Shown here in pieces: positions 39,336 to 48,279 of a stretch of DNA of 64,000 bases; positions within the stretch are counted from its first letter, which is position 1; each line of letters opens with the position of its first letter. This DNA comes from Mesorhizobium sp. Lineage in GTDB: Bacteria; Pseudomonadota; Alphaproteobacteria; Rhizobiales; Rhizobiaceae. Below the pieces are notes generated by a model. That model searched no databases, was not told the origin of the DNA, and saw only the letters and a list, made by a program, of their open reading frames with translations. The stretch spans positions 62,001 to 126,000 of the forward strand of contig SUGL01000016.1 in assembly GCA_004963905.1 (NCBI GenBank), given 5' to 3'. Made by a program: the position numbers and the translations under genes.

Positions 39336-40073
39336 TTGTTCAATTGCCTTGGCCGGCGTTTCCGCATTAACTCGTCGCCAGTCTTCTCGTTGCGGTGGTG
39401 TCTGGCATTGTTGCGTTCCCCTGGCGTCCTGACCTCTTCTTTCCTGCTTGGCCTTGTTTCGTTGATCAGCGCGACGTCGCTGTGTGTCGATCCGGCGGTG
39501 GCGCAGTCGACATTGTTCAAGCGGCCGTCGACGCAGCCCTCCGCGGATGGAGTTCGCTCCGCCTCGGTTGGAGGGCGCACCAGCGTTCCCTATGGCTGGC
39601 TCGACTTCTGCGGCCGTCGGCCGAAAGAGTGCAAGGTGGCGGCTTTGCCGGCAACGAGCGTCAAGCTGACCGCGCAGAAACTGCGCACCCTCAAGCGGAT
39701 AAACCAAAAGGCGAACCGCGCCATCAAGCCCGTCAGCAACTACGATCACTGGGGCACGAAGATGGACCACTGGGACTATCCGGTGGACGGCAAGGGCGAC
39801 TGCAAGATCTACGCGCTCTACAAGCGCAAGCTCCTCATGGAAGCGGGATTTCCCCGCCAGGCGCTGCTGATGACCGTCGTACGCGACCTGAACAATGAAG
39901 GCCACACCATCCTGACGGTGAAGACCGACAAGGGCGATCTCGTCCTCGACAATCTGGTCGACGAAGTCCGGCCCTGGAACGCGACCGGCTACTATTTCCT
40001 CAAACGCCAGTCGCAGCAGAACCCGAACGTCTGGGTATCGATCAACCAGCGCGGCGGCACACCGAAAACCTGA
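39336..40073 (+). CDS. Transglutaminase-like periplasmic cysteine peptidase (BTLCP/LapG-like)
   Basis: A protein of up to 245 residues with the catalytic triad Cys 156 (GKGDCKIYA), His 190 (EGHTILTV) and Asp 205 (LVLDNLVDE). The family includes LapG, which cleaves surface adhesins under c-di-GMP control. A hydrophobic segment at 32-56 ending AVAQ is a likely signal peptide. The start is uncertain: the track of codons offers TTG at 39336 or 39390, no ATG. Whether a cognate adhesin or LapD exists cannot be seen here. Confidence 0.82.
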   Translation: MFNCLGRRFRINSSPVFSLRWCLALLRSPGVLTSSFLLGLVSLISATSLCVDPAVAQSTLFKRPSTQPSADGVRSASVGGRTSVPYGWLDFCGRRPKECKVAALPATSVKLTAQKLRTLKRINQKANRAIKPVSNYDHWGTKMDHWDYPVDGKGDCKIYALYKRKLLMEAGFPRQALLMTVVRDLNNEGHTILTVKTDKGDLVLDNLVDEVRPWNATGYYFLKRQSQQNPNVWVSINQRGGTPKT

Positions 40074-40193
40074 CGGATGCTGCCGGGGCCGTAGGCTGAG
40101 CGGCCCGCGTAAACCAGCACTGAACCAGCCTTCACGGACCTACACAGATTTCATGGGCCGGAAAATCCGGCCCATGAATAGCTGCGCGACGGC

Positions 40194-42911
40194 CTACTGC
40201 TGGCAAGCCGGCTCGCCCGGCTGTCCGCAAGCCTGCTTCTTCTTGAACTGCTGCGGCGGCTGCTCCTGCGGGACACGCCGCTCTTGCATCTGCGGCTGCG
40301 GGAGACGCCGCTCTTGCATCTGCGGTCTCGGCTCAGCGCGGAATTCCGGCTTCGGCTCCGATCTCTGCGGCCGGAGCACCTGCTCGTTCGGCCTTTCCTG
40401 CCTGAACTGGCGCTGCGCGTTCTCGTTCGGCCTGTTGACCCTGAAGTTGCGCTGCACGTTGACCTCCGGGCCGGCGGAACCTTCTTCGTTATTCTGCAAC
40501 CGGCGGAATTTCCTGCTCCTGTCGTTCCCGCCGGCCGAGCCCTGATTCTCGTCGGAGAACACGGTCGGATTGTTCCTCCTGAGCCGCTTCTGCATGCTCG
40601 GCCCGTTGTCGGCCGGCTCACCGTTGACGGTCGGCAGTCTGCGGAACTTCCTGCCCCTGTCGTTCCCGCTGGCCGAGCCCTGAGTCTGGTCGGAGAACAC
40701 GTCCGGATTGTTCTTCCTGAGCCGCTTCTGCATGCTCGGCCGGTTGTCGGCCGGCGCGCCGTTGACGGTCGGCAGCTTGCGGAATTTCCTGCCCTTGTCG
40801 TTTCCCGAACCCTGATCGCTCGGTTCGACAATAGCCTGGCCGGTCGACAAATCCCTGCGCGACAGCCTCTTCGGCTTGCCGGACGGCACGTTCGGATTGT
40901 TTTTCCCAAACCTCTCCTTGGTGCTCTGGCCGTTGTCGGTCGGCGCGCCGTTGACGGTCGGCAGCTTGCGCAATTTCTTGCCCTTCTGCTGACCGGTGCC
41001 CTGCTCTCCGGTCACCGCGGCACCGGCATTTCCCGTCGCCTCCTGGTTGCCGCCCACAATGCCTTGCTTGCCGAGCTGCTTCCTGGACCTGTTGCCCGGC
41101 AAATTCTGTTCGTTGAGCGCCGGCTTGCCGTTGACGAGCGGCAGCTTTTTGCCGTCGGCTCCGGGCAAGGCGTGGTCGCGCGACAGCTTGCCGGTCGCGG
41201 ACTGGGTCTCCGGCTGCACGGTCGCGGCGCCAGGCTGCTGACCCTGGATAACACGCTGGCCGGGCTTCGGTGGCAAGCCCCCCTGTTGCCTGGACTGGGC
41301 CTGACCGGATATGGCCGCCCGCTTCTTCAGCAGCGGCGGCAGCGCAACCTTGGCCGCCAGCGCATCCGCGCGGGCGCCAACGGCGCCTCCGACCGTCTTC
41401 TGGCCTGTGGTGACGCCAGCCTGAGCATTGCCGCTCGGCTGCGCGGCCTGATTGATCGTCTCGTTTCTGATCGTCGTGTTGATGTTGTTGATGACGGTCG
41501 TGTTGTGGATGTTGTTGAAGATGATGTCGTTCGGCGGCGGCACGATGTGGCGCGGCGGGTTGACGAATACGGGTATCGGCACGAACACCGGCGTCGGCAG
41601 GACGTAGACGTCAACCGGCGGTGGCGGCGGCTCAAGCACGACGAAATCCGGCGGCGGCGGCGGCAGGAAGATCACCGTGATCGGCGGCGGCGGCTCGAAA
41701 TCGAAATCGGGGTCGTCGAAATAGAGCACCGGCCGTTCGATATAGATGATTTCCTCCTCCGGCGGCGGCGGCACGTCATAGACGATGACGGTGAAGCTCG
41801 CCGGCGGCTCCAACTCGGCATCGAAATGCTCCAGGCGGCGGCGCGCGTCCCAGGCATGCGGGCCGTGCGGATAGCGCTCCAGATAGGACCAGTAGGCTTC
41901 AGGCGTGTCCGTCATCCAGGTCTCACGCCAGGTGATCGCCTCGCGCCGGGCCGCGAGGATGGCGCGCACACGCTTGGCCATCGGATCGTGCGGATAGACG
42001 TCGAGGAAATCCTCGTAGCCGCGCATCGTGTCGCGCTCGAGGGCGGCAACATAGGCGTCATGCGCGCTGAAGTCGCGAATCGGCCTGGTGCGCATCGCGC
42101 GGGTCTCCGCGGCCGAAACCTTGGGCGGGGGAGCTTCCGCGCTGCGTTCGAAGAAAACGAAAGGCGCGGTGATCTTCGAAGCGCTCCATGGCAATTCCCC
42201 GCCATGCGTGACTTCGCTGACACGCAGCCGCGTGCGGTCGAACACGTCCTGCAGCGACAGGCCGCCTTCGCGCATCATCTCGGCCAGCGCCTGGGCGTAG
42301 GCTCCGTAGGGGCCTTTGCCCTCCGGCGCGACGGTTCCGGGAGCGGCGTTGAAGGCAATCAGCATGTTCGGATCGGGATCGACCAATGCAAGGCCACCGG
42401 CCAGCGGCTGTTTCGACTGCGGAAACGGATTTGGCCGCGCCGCGTCGAGCACGACGATATTGACCTTTGTCGGCAGCCCGGACAGCGACCTGGTGACGTC
42501 GGAGATCCGCATCGCCTGAAGCGGGACATCGGCCGGATTGGCGATCTGGGCATCGACCGGAAGAAAGTAATTCTCGCCCTCGAACTGCACGCCATGCCCG
42601 GCGAGATAGATGAAAACGACGGCGTCAGGACCGGCGGCCGATACCTTGCCCATGAAATCGCGGAACGCGCCGCGCAGCGAGTCCTGGTCCACGTCACGCG
42701 CGCCGACCACATCGAACCCGGCGGCCTGCAATGTCTGTGCGATCAGGCCGGCGTCATTGGCGGCCGTTGCGAGTTCGCCGGTCTTGTAGGAGCCATTGCC
42801 GATGACGAAGGCCAGACGCTTTTCGCCTTGCGCCAATGCCCCGGTTGCGGCGCTGACCGCGAAAAAGATGAGAATGACGACGAGGCCGAGGAATTTCTGA
42901 AGCGTCTGCAT
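40194..42911 (-). CDS. Caspase-like protein with missing catalytic Cys, Pro-rich and repeat regions
   Basis: A 905-residue exported protein. After a signal peptide (to ALAQ, 28) comes a C14 caspase-like domain (30-250): KRLAFVIGNGSY, YLAGHGVQFEGENYFLPVD with the dyad His 106, and VVLDAARPNPF. In active members that last motif is LDACRxNPF, so the dyad Cys is Ala 158 (codon GCG, 42438-42440). A second region (260-380) is helical, followed by Pro-rich stretches (about 390-470), an Asn/Ile-rich segment (FNNIHNTTVINNINTTI) and a basic Gln/Arg-rich C-terminal half with imperfect repeats KLPTVNGAPADN. It ends CGQPGEPACQQ. The role is unknown; a pseudo-protease or scaffold is plausible. Confidence 0.85.
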   Translation of the reverse strand: MQTLQKFLGLVVILIFFAVSAATGALAQGEKRLAFVIGNGSYKTGELATAANDAGLIAQTLQAAGFDVVGARDVDQDSLRGAFRDFMGKVSAAGPDAVVFIYLAGHGVQFEGENYFLPVDAQIANPADVPLQAMRISDVTRSLSGLPTKVNIVVLDAARPNPFPQSKQPLAGGLALVDPDPNMLIAFNAAPGTVAPEGKGPYGAYAQALAEMMREGGLSLQDVFDRTRLRVSEVTHGGELPWSASKITAPFVFFERSAEAPPPKVSAAETRAMRTRPIRDFSAHDAYVAALERDTMRGYEDFLDVYPHDPMAKRVRAILAARREAITWRETWMTDTPEAYWSYLERYPHGPHAWDARRRLEHFDAELEPPASFTVIVYDVPPPPEEEIIYIERPVLYFDDPDFDFEPPPPITVIFLPPPPPDFVVLEPPPPPVDVYVLPTPVFVPIPVFVNPPRHIVPPPNDIIFNNIHNTTVINNINTTIRNETINQAAQPSGNAQAGVTTGQKTVGGAVGARADALAAKVALPPLLKKRAAISGQAQSRQQGGLPPKPGQRVIQGQQPGAATVQPETQSATGKLSRDHALPGADGKKLPLVNGKPALNEQNLPGNRSRKQLGKQGIVGGNQEATGNAGAAVTGEQGTGQQKGKKLRKLPTVNGAPTDNGQSTKERFGKNNPNVPSGKPKRLSRRDLSTGQAIVEPSDQGSGNDKGRKFRKLPTVNGAPADNRPSMQKRLRKNNPDVFSDQTQGSASGNDRGRKFRRLPTVNGEPADNGPSMQKRLRRNNPTVFSDENQGSAGGNDRSRKFRRLQNNEEGSAGPEVNVQRNFRVNRPNENAQRQFRQERPNEQVLRPQRSEPKPEFRAEPRPQMQERRLPQPQMQERRVPQEQPPQQFKKKQACGQPGEPACQQ
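40503..40970. repeat. Tandem repeats inside the caspase-like gene
   Basis: Two ~138-141 bp direct repeats (about 40503-40642 and 40641-40780) and a longer, degenerate third (about 40781-40970) encode repeated peptide blocks of the type RKFRKLPTVNGAPADN ... KNNPDVFSD. The first two are very similar at the DNA level, implying recent duplication. The number of units may vary between strains. Confidence 0.75.
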
Positions 42912-43081
42912 GGCAATCCGCTATCCTTATCCGGCATCCCTCCGCAACATTAACGCCGGAGAGGCAGGAATGTTTCCCTAACAGCGCGAAATTAAGAGCC
43001 GGCATAAAGGCGGCTTTAGGGCGCAATTTCGTCGGAAGAACAGAGGCTTCACAAAATTTCTTGCGAACCAGCGGTTGCGGA

Positions 43082-44323
43082 TTACCGCCGCCGCATCGGC
43101 TTCTCCAGCAGCGCGACCGCCTCGACATGCGGCGACCACAGGAACTGGTCGATCGGTGTCACGCTCTTCAGCTGATAGCCGCCGTCGAGGAGGATACGCA
43201 GGTCCCGTGCCAGCGTCACCGGATTGCAGGACACGGCCGCGACGAGCGGCACGTCCGAGCGGGCGATCTGCTTCGACTGGTCCTCGGCACCGGCGCGCGG
43301 CGGATCGAAGACGAGGCCGTCAAAGCCGTTCAGTTCCTTGAAGGTCAGAGGCCGGCGGAAGAGGTCGCGACGCTCGCTTATCACCCGCTTCAGGCCGCCG
43401 GCGAAACGAAAGGCGCGGTCGAGCGCCGCAAGGGCCGGCGCATCTCCCTCGACGGCATGAACCTCCGACTTCGCCGCAAGCCTGAGCGCGAAGCTGCCGC
43501 AGCCTGCAAAAAGGTCGGCGACTTTCTTGGCGCGCGCCAGATGCCGCCCGACCAGATCAGCCATCGTCTGCTCGGCGGCCTCCGTCGCCTGCAGGAAGGC
43601 ACCGGGCGGCACTGCGATGGCGACCGACCCGAACTGCACCACCGGCTTTTTCGGCTCGACGATCACCTCGCCGTCGATGGAAAGCCTCGCCAGGCCCTCG
43701 GCCATCACGAAATTCGAGGCGATGCGGCGCTGGTTTTCGCCGAGCTTGCCCGCATCCTGGACGGCAACATCGAGGCCGGACGCCGTGACGGTGACCGTCA
43801 TGTGGAAGGGTTTCGGCGTGGCGCAAACCAGATCGGCCAGCCTGCGCAGGCGGTCGAGCGCATCAACGATCGCCGGCAGCGAGATCGGGCATTCCTCGAT
43901 CGGGATGATCTCGGAGGAGAGTGCGCGCACGAAGCCGAGCAGCATGCCGGCCTCGGTACGCCTTGCGCTGAAGACGACGCGGCGGCGGGTTTGCGGCGCG
44001 CAAGGCACCAGCGCATCGATCCCGCCGGCGATGCCCTTGGCCTTCAGTGCCTGCACGACCCGCTCGCGCTTCCACTGTCGATAGGCCTCGGCCTCGAAAT
44101 GCTGCAGCGCGCAGCCGCCGCATTCGGTGAAATGGCGGCAGGGCGGATCGACCCGGAGCGGCGAGGCTTCCAGCACCGAGATCAGCGTCGCGCGGTCCTT
44201 CTGGCGCGCGGCGGTGACCGTCTCGCCCGGCAGCGTGAACGGGATGAAAACCTCGCCGCCATCGGCGCTGGCGACGCCGTCGCCTTGTGAACCGAGCCTT
44301 GAGATGGTGAAGCGCGCGCTCAT
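43082..44323 (-). CDS. RNA 5-methyluridine methyltransferase (RlmD/RumA family)
   Basis: A 413-residue SAM-dependent enzyme that methylates a uracil at C5 in rRNA or tRNA. It lacks an obvious TRAM but starts MSARFTISRLGSQGDGVA, as in the TRAM-like class. A [4Fe-4S] ligand set is CRHFTECGGC, the SAM motif is DLFAGCGSFALRLA, the family motif FDPPRAGAEDQ, and the catalytic nucleophile is in VSCNPVTLARDL. Its start overlaps the tlyA stop (ATGA), so the pair forms one unit. The precise target base is not determined. Confidence 0.9.
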   Translation of the reverse strand: MSARFTISRLGSQGDGVASADGGEVFIPFTLPGETVTAARQKDRATLISVLEASPLRVDPPCRHFTECGGCALQHFEAEAYRQWKRERVVQALKAKGIAGGIDALVPCAPQTRRRVVFSARRTEAGMLLGFVRALSSEIIPIEECPISLPAIVDALDRLRRLADLVCATPKPFHMTVTVTASGLDVAVQDAGKLGENQRRIASNFVMAEGLARLSIDGEVIVEPKKPVVQFGSVAIAVPPGAFLQATEAAEQTMADLVGRHLARAKKVADLFAGCGSFALRLAAKSEVHAVEGDAPALAALDRAFRFAGGLKRVISERRDLFRRPLTFKELNGFDGLVFDPPRAGAEDQSKQIARSDVPLVAAVSCNPVTLARDLRILLDGGYQLKSVTPIDQFLWSPHVEAVALLEKPMRRR

Positions 44324-45093
44324 CGCGGTGCCGCGTCCTTGACGGCGCCGAGCAGGAACTCGCGATTGCCGTCGCCGCCTTCGATCGGCGACGGGTGCAG
44401 CCCGAGGGCACGCCAGCCCGGCACGGCGGCAAGCCAGTCGCGCAATTCGGTGGCGACGCGCTCGGCATCGCCTGGATCCTTGAGCAGTCCGCCCTTGCCG
44501 ATCGCTTCGCGGCCGGCTTCGAATTGCGGCTTGACGAGAAGCAGCGCCCTGGCGCCCTCGCCGGCCAGCGCAAGCGCCGGCGGCAGCGCCAGTTTCAGCG
44601 AAATGAAGCTGACGTCGCAAACGAGGAAATCCGGAACGCGGCCGCCGAGATCGGTGGCGGTCAGGTCACGAGCGTTGAGACCCTCGATCACCGTCACGCG
44701 CGGGTCGCCGGCAATGTCCGGATGGATCTGGCCGTGGCCAACATCGATCGCCGTGACATGGGCGGCGCCACGTTCGAGCAGCACCTGGGTGAAACCGCCG
44801 GTCGAGGCGCCGATGTCGAGCGCCTCGCTTCGCGAAGGATCGAGGCCGAAACGGTCGAGGCCGGAAATAAGCTTCAGCGCCGCGCGCGACACATAGGCCT
44901 GTGCGGGATCGTCGATGGCGATCGGGCAGTCCGACGCAACGGACTGACCAGGCTTGCGGGCAACGCTGCCGTCAACGGTCACCGTGCCGCGCTCGATCGC
45001 ATCGCGGGCGCGCGAACGGCTGGCGAACAGGCCGCGCGCGACGAGCAAGTCGTCGAGCCTTAGGCGCGCTCTGGCTGGCACAGGAGAACTCAT
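44320..45093 (-). CDS. tlyA: TlyA-family rRNA 2'-O-methyltransferase
   Basis: A 257-residue protein with an N-terminal S4 RNA-binding domain (RLDDLLVARGLFASRSRARDAI) and a FtsJ/TlyA methyltransferase domain (SEALDIGASTGGFTQVLLERG, VCDVSFISL, LVKPQFEAG). In mycobacteria TlyA methylates 16S and 23S rRNA and its loss gives capreomycin resistance; the old hemolysin label is not a good guide. It overlaps the RNA methyltransferase gene by four bases and is divergent from the GFA gene. Confidence 0.93.
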   Translation of the reverse strand: MSSPVPARARLRLDDLLVARGLFASRSRARDAIERGTVTVDGSVARKPGQSVASDCPIAIDDPAQAYVSRAALKLISGLDRFGLDPSRSEALDIGASTGGFTQVLLERGAAHVTAIDVGHGQIHPDIAGDPRVTVIEGLNARDLTATDLGGRVPDFLVCDVSFISLKLALPPALALAGEGARALLLVKPQFEAGREAIGKGGLLKDPGDAERVATELRDWLAAVPGWRALGLHPSPIEGGDGNREFLLGAVKDAAPR

Positions 45094-45207
45094 CGGCCTT
45101 CATTGGCGAAAGCCGAACGCGAAGGCAATGGCAGCGTGTTGAATATGGCGTCGAGCGCGGCAGAATGCGGATACCGAAAGTTCGCTCACCCAGCCGAGGA
45201 GGAGGCC

Positions 45208-45603
45208 ATGCTGAAGGGAACCTGCCATTGCGGCGCCGCCCACTGGACCCTGGAAGGCGATCCAGGATCGATCACGGCCTGCAACTGCACGCTCTGCCGC
45301 CGCTACGGCACGCTCTGGGCCTACGACTATCTCGACGAGCGTATCCGCATCGCGGGACCAATGCGTTCGTACACACGGGCCGAAGTGGCCGAGCCGGCGC
45401 TCGAGATCCTGTTCTGCCCGACATGCGCCTGCGTGCTCGCCTGGCGCGGTCTGCGCTCAAGCGGCCGCATACGGATCGCCGTCAATGTCCGGCTGGCGCC
45501 GCCGGAGGCCGTCGCCGACCTGCCGATCGACCATTTCGACGGTCTCGACACATTCGACGACCTGCCGCGCGACGGCCGCTGCGTGCGCGATCTCTGGTTC
45601 TGA
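45208..45603 (+). CDS. GFA-family (glutathione-dependent formaldehyde-activating-like) protein
   Basis: A 131-residue zinc protein: CHCGAAHW with Cys 6 and 8, CNCTLCRRYG with Cys 25, 27 and 30, and FCPTCACVLAW. This Cys pattern is the GFA/CENP-V fold. Most members are not shown to act on formaldehyde, so function is open. The ATG at 45208 has GAGGAGGAG upstream; the longer frame to 45103 is rejected. A tandem palindrome follows the stop. Confidence 0.9.
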   Translation: MLKGTCHCGAAHWTLEGDPGSITACNCTLCRRYGTLWAYDYLDERIRIAGPMRSYTRAEVAEPALEILFCPTCACVLAWRGLRSSGRIRIAVNVRLAPPEAVADLPIDHFDGLDTFDDLPRDGRCVRDLWF

Positions 45604-45611
45604 TTCTTGTT

Positions 45612-45723
45612 TGATGCATGTCGTTGCCCCAAAACCGCGGGACACTTTTGGGCGACATGCATCATTTGTTTGATGCATGTCGTTGTCCCAAAACCGCGGG
45701 ACACTTTTGGGCGACATGCATCA
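45612..45723. repeat. Tandem pair of family B palindromes
   Basis: Two head-to-tail copies (45612-45664 and 45671-45723, period 59 bp) with arms TGATGCATGTCG and CGACATGCATCA and core CCCAAAACCGCGGGACACTTTTGGG, which pairs internally. They differ at one base. The right copy supplies the stop codon of the small secreted-protein gene. They separate two convergent genes, so bidirectional termination is likely. Confidence 0.9.
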
Positions 45724-45984
45724 GAAGACCGGGCGCTCGACGGCCGGCATCAGGCCGTCATTGTTGGAGGCCTGCGCGCGCGGCTCGGCCGGAACCGGTT
45801 CGCCTCCCGACGGCACCACCATCTGAGGAACCTGCTTGTAGGAGAAGCCGCCGCGGATGCTGCCCATCTTGCTGGCGACGATGTCCATCACCGCCTTTTC
45901 GAGGTTGCGGTCGTAACGCGTTTCGGCTGCCACCGGCGCGGCCAAGGCCGTCACAAGGGCCATGCCGCTCAGGAACGATTTCAT
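45721..45984 (-). CDS. Small secreted protein of unknown function
   Basis: An 87-residue protein with a clear signal peptide (MKSFLSGMALVTALAAPVAA, cleavage after AAPVAA). The mature part has RNLEKAVMDIVASKMGSIRGGFSYKQ and a Pro-rich tail; I do not recognise the family. The TGA stop is inside the tandem palindrome at 45671-45723. It is downstream of dxs on the same strand, 150 bp away. Confidence 0.6.
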   Translation of the reverse strand: MKSFLSGMALVTALAAPVAAETRYDRNLEKAVMDIVASKMGSIRGGFSYKQVPQMVVPSGGEPVPAEPRAQASNNDGLMPAVERPVF

Positions 45985-46134
45985 TGTTCTTATCCCCTGC
46001 CCAGGACCAAGGTCTTAGCAGGGCGCCGTTGAAAATCGGCCAAAAGACAAGGTAACCGAACCGCCAAACGAAAGCGTTAACAAATACTTACAGCCGGAAG
46101 CCGGCAAAGGGATTCAGCACGTTGAGATTTCGAT

Positions 46135-48048
46135 TCAGGCGCGCTGCGCCTGCACGCCGTGGCCGAGCGCGGCAAAGACCGTGCGCACGATGCCAGCCGC
46201 ATCGAGGCCCGCGTCGGCATACATCTTCTCGGGCTTGGCATGATCGATGAATTCGTCCGGCAGCACCAGCGGGCGCACCTTGAGTCCGTTTTCCAGCAGC
46301 CCTTCATGGGCGAGGAAATGCAGCACCTGGCTGGCAAAGCCGCCGACCGCGCCCTCTTCCACAGTCACCAGAACCTCATGCGAGCGGGCAAGGCGGCGGA
46401 TGAGGTCCTCGTCCAGCGGCTTGGCGAAGCGGGCGTCGGCAACGGTAGTGGAAAGACCTGCCGCGCCGAGCTCCTCCGCGGCCAGCAGGCAATCCTGCAG
46501 CCGGGTGCCGAAGGACAGAAGCGCCACCTTGGTGCCTTCCTTCAGGATACGGCCCTTGCCGATCTCGAGCACCGAGCCGCGCTCCGGCATGTCGACGCCA
46601 ACACCATTGCCGCGCGGATAGCGGAAGGCGATCGGGCCGCCATCGTAATCGGCCGCGGTGCGCACCATGTGGCGAAGTTCCGCCTCGTCAGCAGCTGCCA
46701 TGACGACGAAGCCGGGCAGCGAGGCCAGGAAGGTCGTGTCGAAAGCGCCGCAATGGGTGGCGCCGTCGGCACCGACGAAGCCGGCCCGGTCGATCGGGAA
46801 GCGCACCGGCAGCTTCTGGATCGCCACGTCATGCACGACCTGGTCGTAGGCGCGCTGCAGGAAGGTCGAATAGATGGCGGCGAACGGCTTGTAGCCTTCG
46901 GTGGCGAGGCCGGCAGCGAAGGTCACCGCGTGCTGCTCGGCAATGCCGACATCGAAGGTCCTGGTCGGGAACACCTCGCCGAACAGGTCGAGGCCAGTGC
47001 CGCTCGGCATCGCGGCGGTGATCGCCACGATGCGGTCGTCCTCGCGCGCCTCCTGGATCAGGCTCTCGGCGAAGACCTTGGTGTAGCTCGGCGCATTGGC
47101 CGGCGCCTTGGCCTGTGCGCCGGTGATGACGTCGAACTTGTTGACGCCGTGATATTTGTCGGCCGCCGCTTCCGCCGGCGCGTAGCCCTTGCCCTTCTGG
47201 GTCACGACATGGATCAGCACCGGGCCGTCGGCATTGTCGCGAACGTTCTTCAGCACCGGGATCAGGTGCTCGAGATTGTGCCCGTCGATCGGGCCGATGT
47301 GATAGAAGCCCATCTCCTCGAACAGCGTGCCGCCGGTGACGTAACCGCGCGCATGCTCGACCGCGCGCGTGATGGCGCGGTCGGCGCGCTTGCCAAGGTA
47401 GGACGACAGCTTCTTGCCGAAATCGCGCAAGCCCAGATAGGCCTTGCCGGATGCGAGCCTGGCCAGATAGGCGCTCATGGCACCGGTCGGCGGGGCGATC
47501 GACATGTCGTTGTCGTTGAGGATGACGATCAGGCGGGCGTCGAGCGCGCCTGCATTGTTCATCGCCTCATAGGCCATGCCGGCGGACATGGCGCCGTCAC
47601 CGATGACGGCGATGACGTTGTTGCGGCCGCCAGCGAGCTCGCGTCCCATGGCCATGCCGAGGCCGGCGGAAATCGAGGTCGAGGAGTGGGCGGCGCCGAA
47701 CGGGTCGTATTCGCTCTCTGCCCGCCGGGTGAAACCGGAGAGACCACCCTCCTGGCGGAGCGTGCGGATGCGGTCGCGGCGGCCGGTCAGGATCTTGTGC
47801 GGATAGGCCTGGTGGCCGACATCCCAGATCAGCCGGTCTTCCGGCGTGTTGAAGACATAATGCAGCGCAACCGTCAGCTCGACGACGCCGAGGCCGGCGC
47901 CGAGATGGCCGCCGGTGTGCGACACGGCGTCGATCAGCTCGGCGCGCAGTTCCGTCGCCAGCTGCGGCAGCTCGCTCTCCTCAAGCGCCCGCAAATCCGC
48001 GGGGATGCGGACCTTGTCGAGGAGCGGCGTATCGGGCTTCGGGTTCAC
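46135..48048 (-). CDS. dxs: 1-Deoxy-D-xylulose-5-phosphate synthase
   Basis: A 637-residue thiamine-diphosphate enzyme, first step of the MEP pathway (pyruvate plus glyceraldehyde 3-phosphate). ThDP-binding [18 protein letters not shown] with the metal motif ending LNDN, plus [36 protein letters not shown] and [18 protein letters not shown] with the conserved Glu, are all seen. Length is normal. In many rhizobia dxs precedes tlyA; here the GFA and small secreted genes lie between. Confidence 0.97.
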   Translation of the reverse strand: MNPKPDTPLLDKVRIPADLRALEESELPQLATELRAELIDAVSHTGGHLGAGLGVVELTVALHYVFNTPEDRLIWDVGHQAYPHKILTGRRDRIRTLRQEGGLSGFTRRAESEYDPFGAAHSSTSISAGLGMAMGRELAGGRNNVIAVIGDGAMSAGMAYEAMNNAGALDARLIVILNDNDMSIAPPTGAMSAYLARLASGKAYLGLRDFGKKLSSYLGKRADRAITRAVEHARGYVTGGTLFEEMGFYHIGPIDGHNLEHLIPVLKNVRDNADGPVLIHVVTQKGKGYAPAEAAADKYHGVNKFDVITGAQAKAPANAPSYTKVFAESLIQEAREDDRIVAITAAMPSGTGLDLFGEVFPTRTFDVGIAEQHAVTFAAGLATEGYKPFAAIYSTFLQRAYDQVVHDVAIQKLPVRFPIDRAGFVGADGATHCGAFDTTFLASLPGFVVMAAADEAELRHMVRTAADYDGGPIAFRYPRGNGVGVDMPERGSVLEIGKGRILKEGTKVALLSFGTRLQDCLLAAEELGAAGLSTTVADARFAKPLDEDLIRRLARSHEVLVTVEEGAVGGFASQVLHFLAHEGLLENGLKVRPLVLPDEFIDHAKPEKMYADAGLDAAGIVRTVFAALGHGVQAQRA

Positions 48049-48130
48049 TCTGGTGCGGCCTGCTGAAATCTTAACGTTGCATCAGAGCGGTTAACCGTTT
48101 CACCGCACCGCTCTGTCTTTTCTGTTTCAC

Positions 48131-48174
48131 GCAATTCCGGACGGAAAACCGCTTCACACTTTTCCCGGAATTGC
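48131..48174. repeat. Family A palindromic intergenic repeat, copy 5
   Basis: Same palindrome as at 3608-3650, perfect arms GCAATTCC and GGAATTGC. It lies in the 231 bp between the start of dxs and the end of the pirin gene; apart from it that stretch shows no other feature. Confidence 0.85.
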
Positions 48175-48279
48175 TCCAACCTTGACAATATGCGCCTTGA
48201 TCATGCGCGAAATATGCCGCCGGCGAGCGAATGTAAATGCGTGTCAGTGACGCGGTTGGCGCAGGATGTCCATCCAGCT

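Noticed and set aside
40284..42953. An 889-codon plus-strand frame opposite the caspase-like gene
   Set aside because: It spans the opposite strand of a protein with signal peptide, caspase fold and repeats. It is Arg-rich with no recognisable motif.
46159..48066. A 635-codon plus-strand frame opposite dxs
   Set aside because: Antisense to dxs, which carries the full ThDP motif set; the frame has no recognisable domain.
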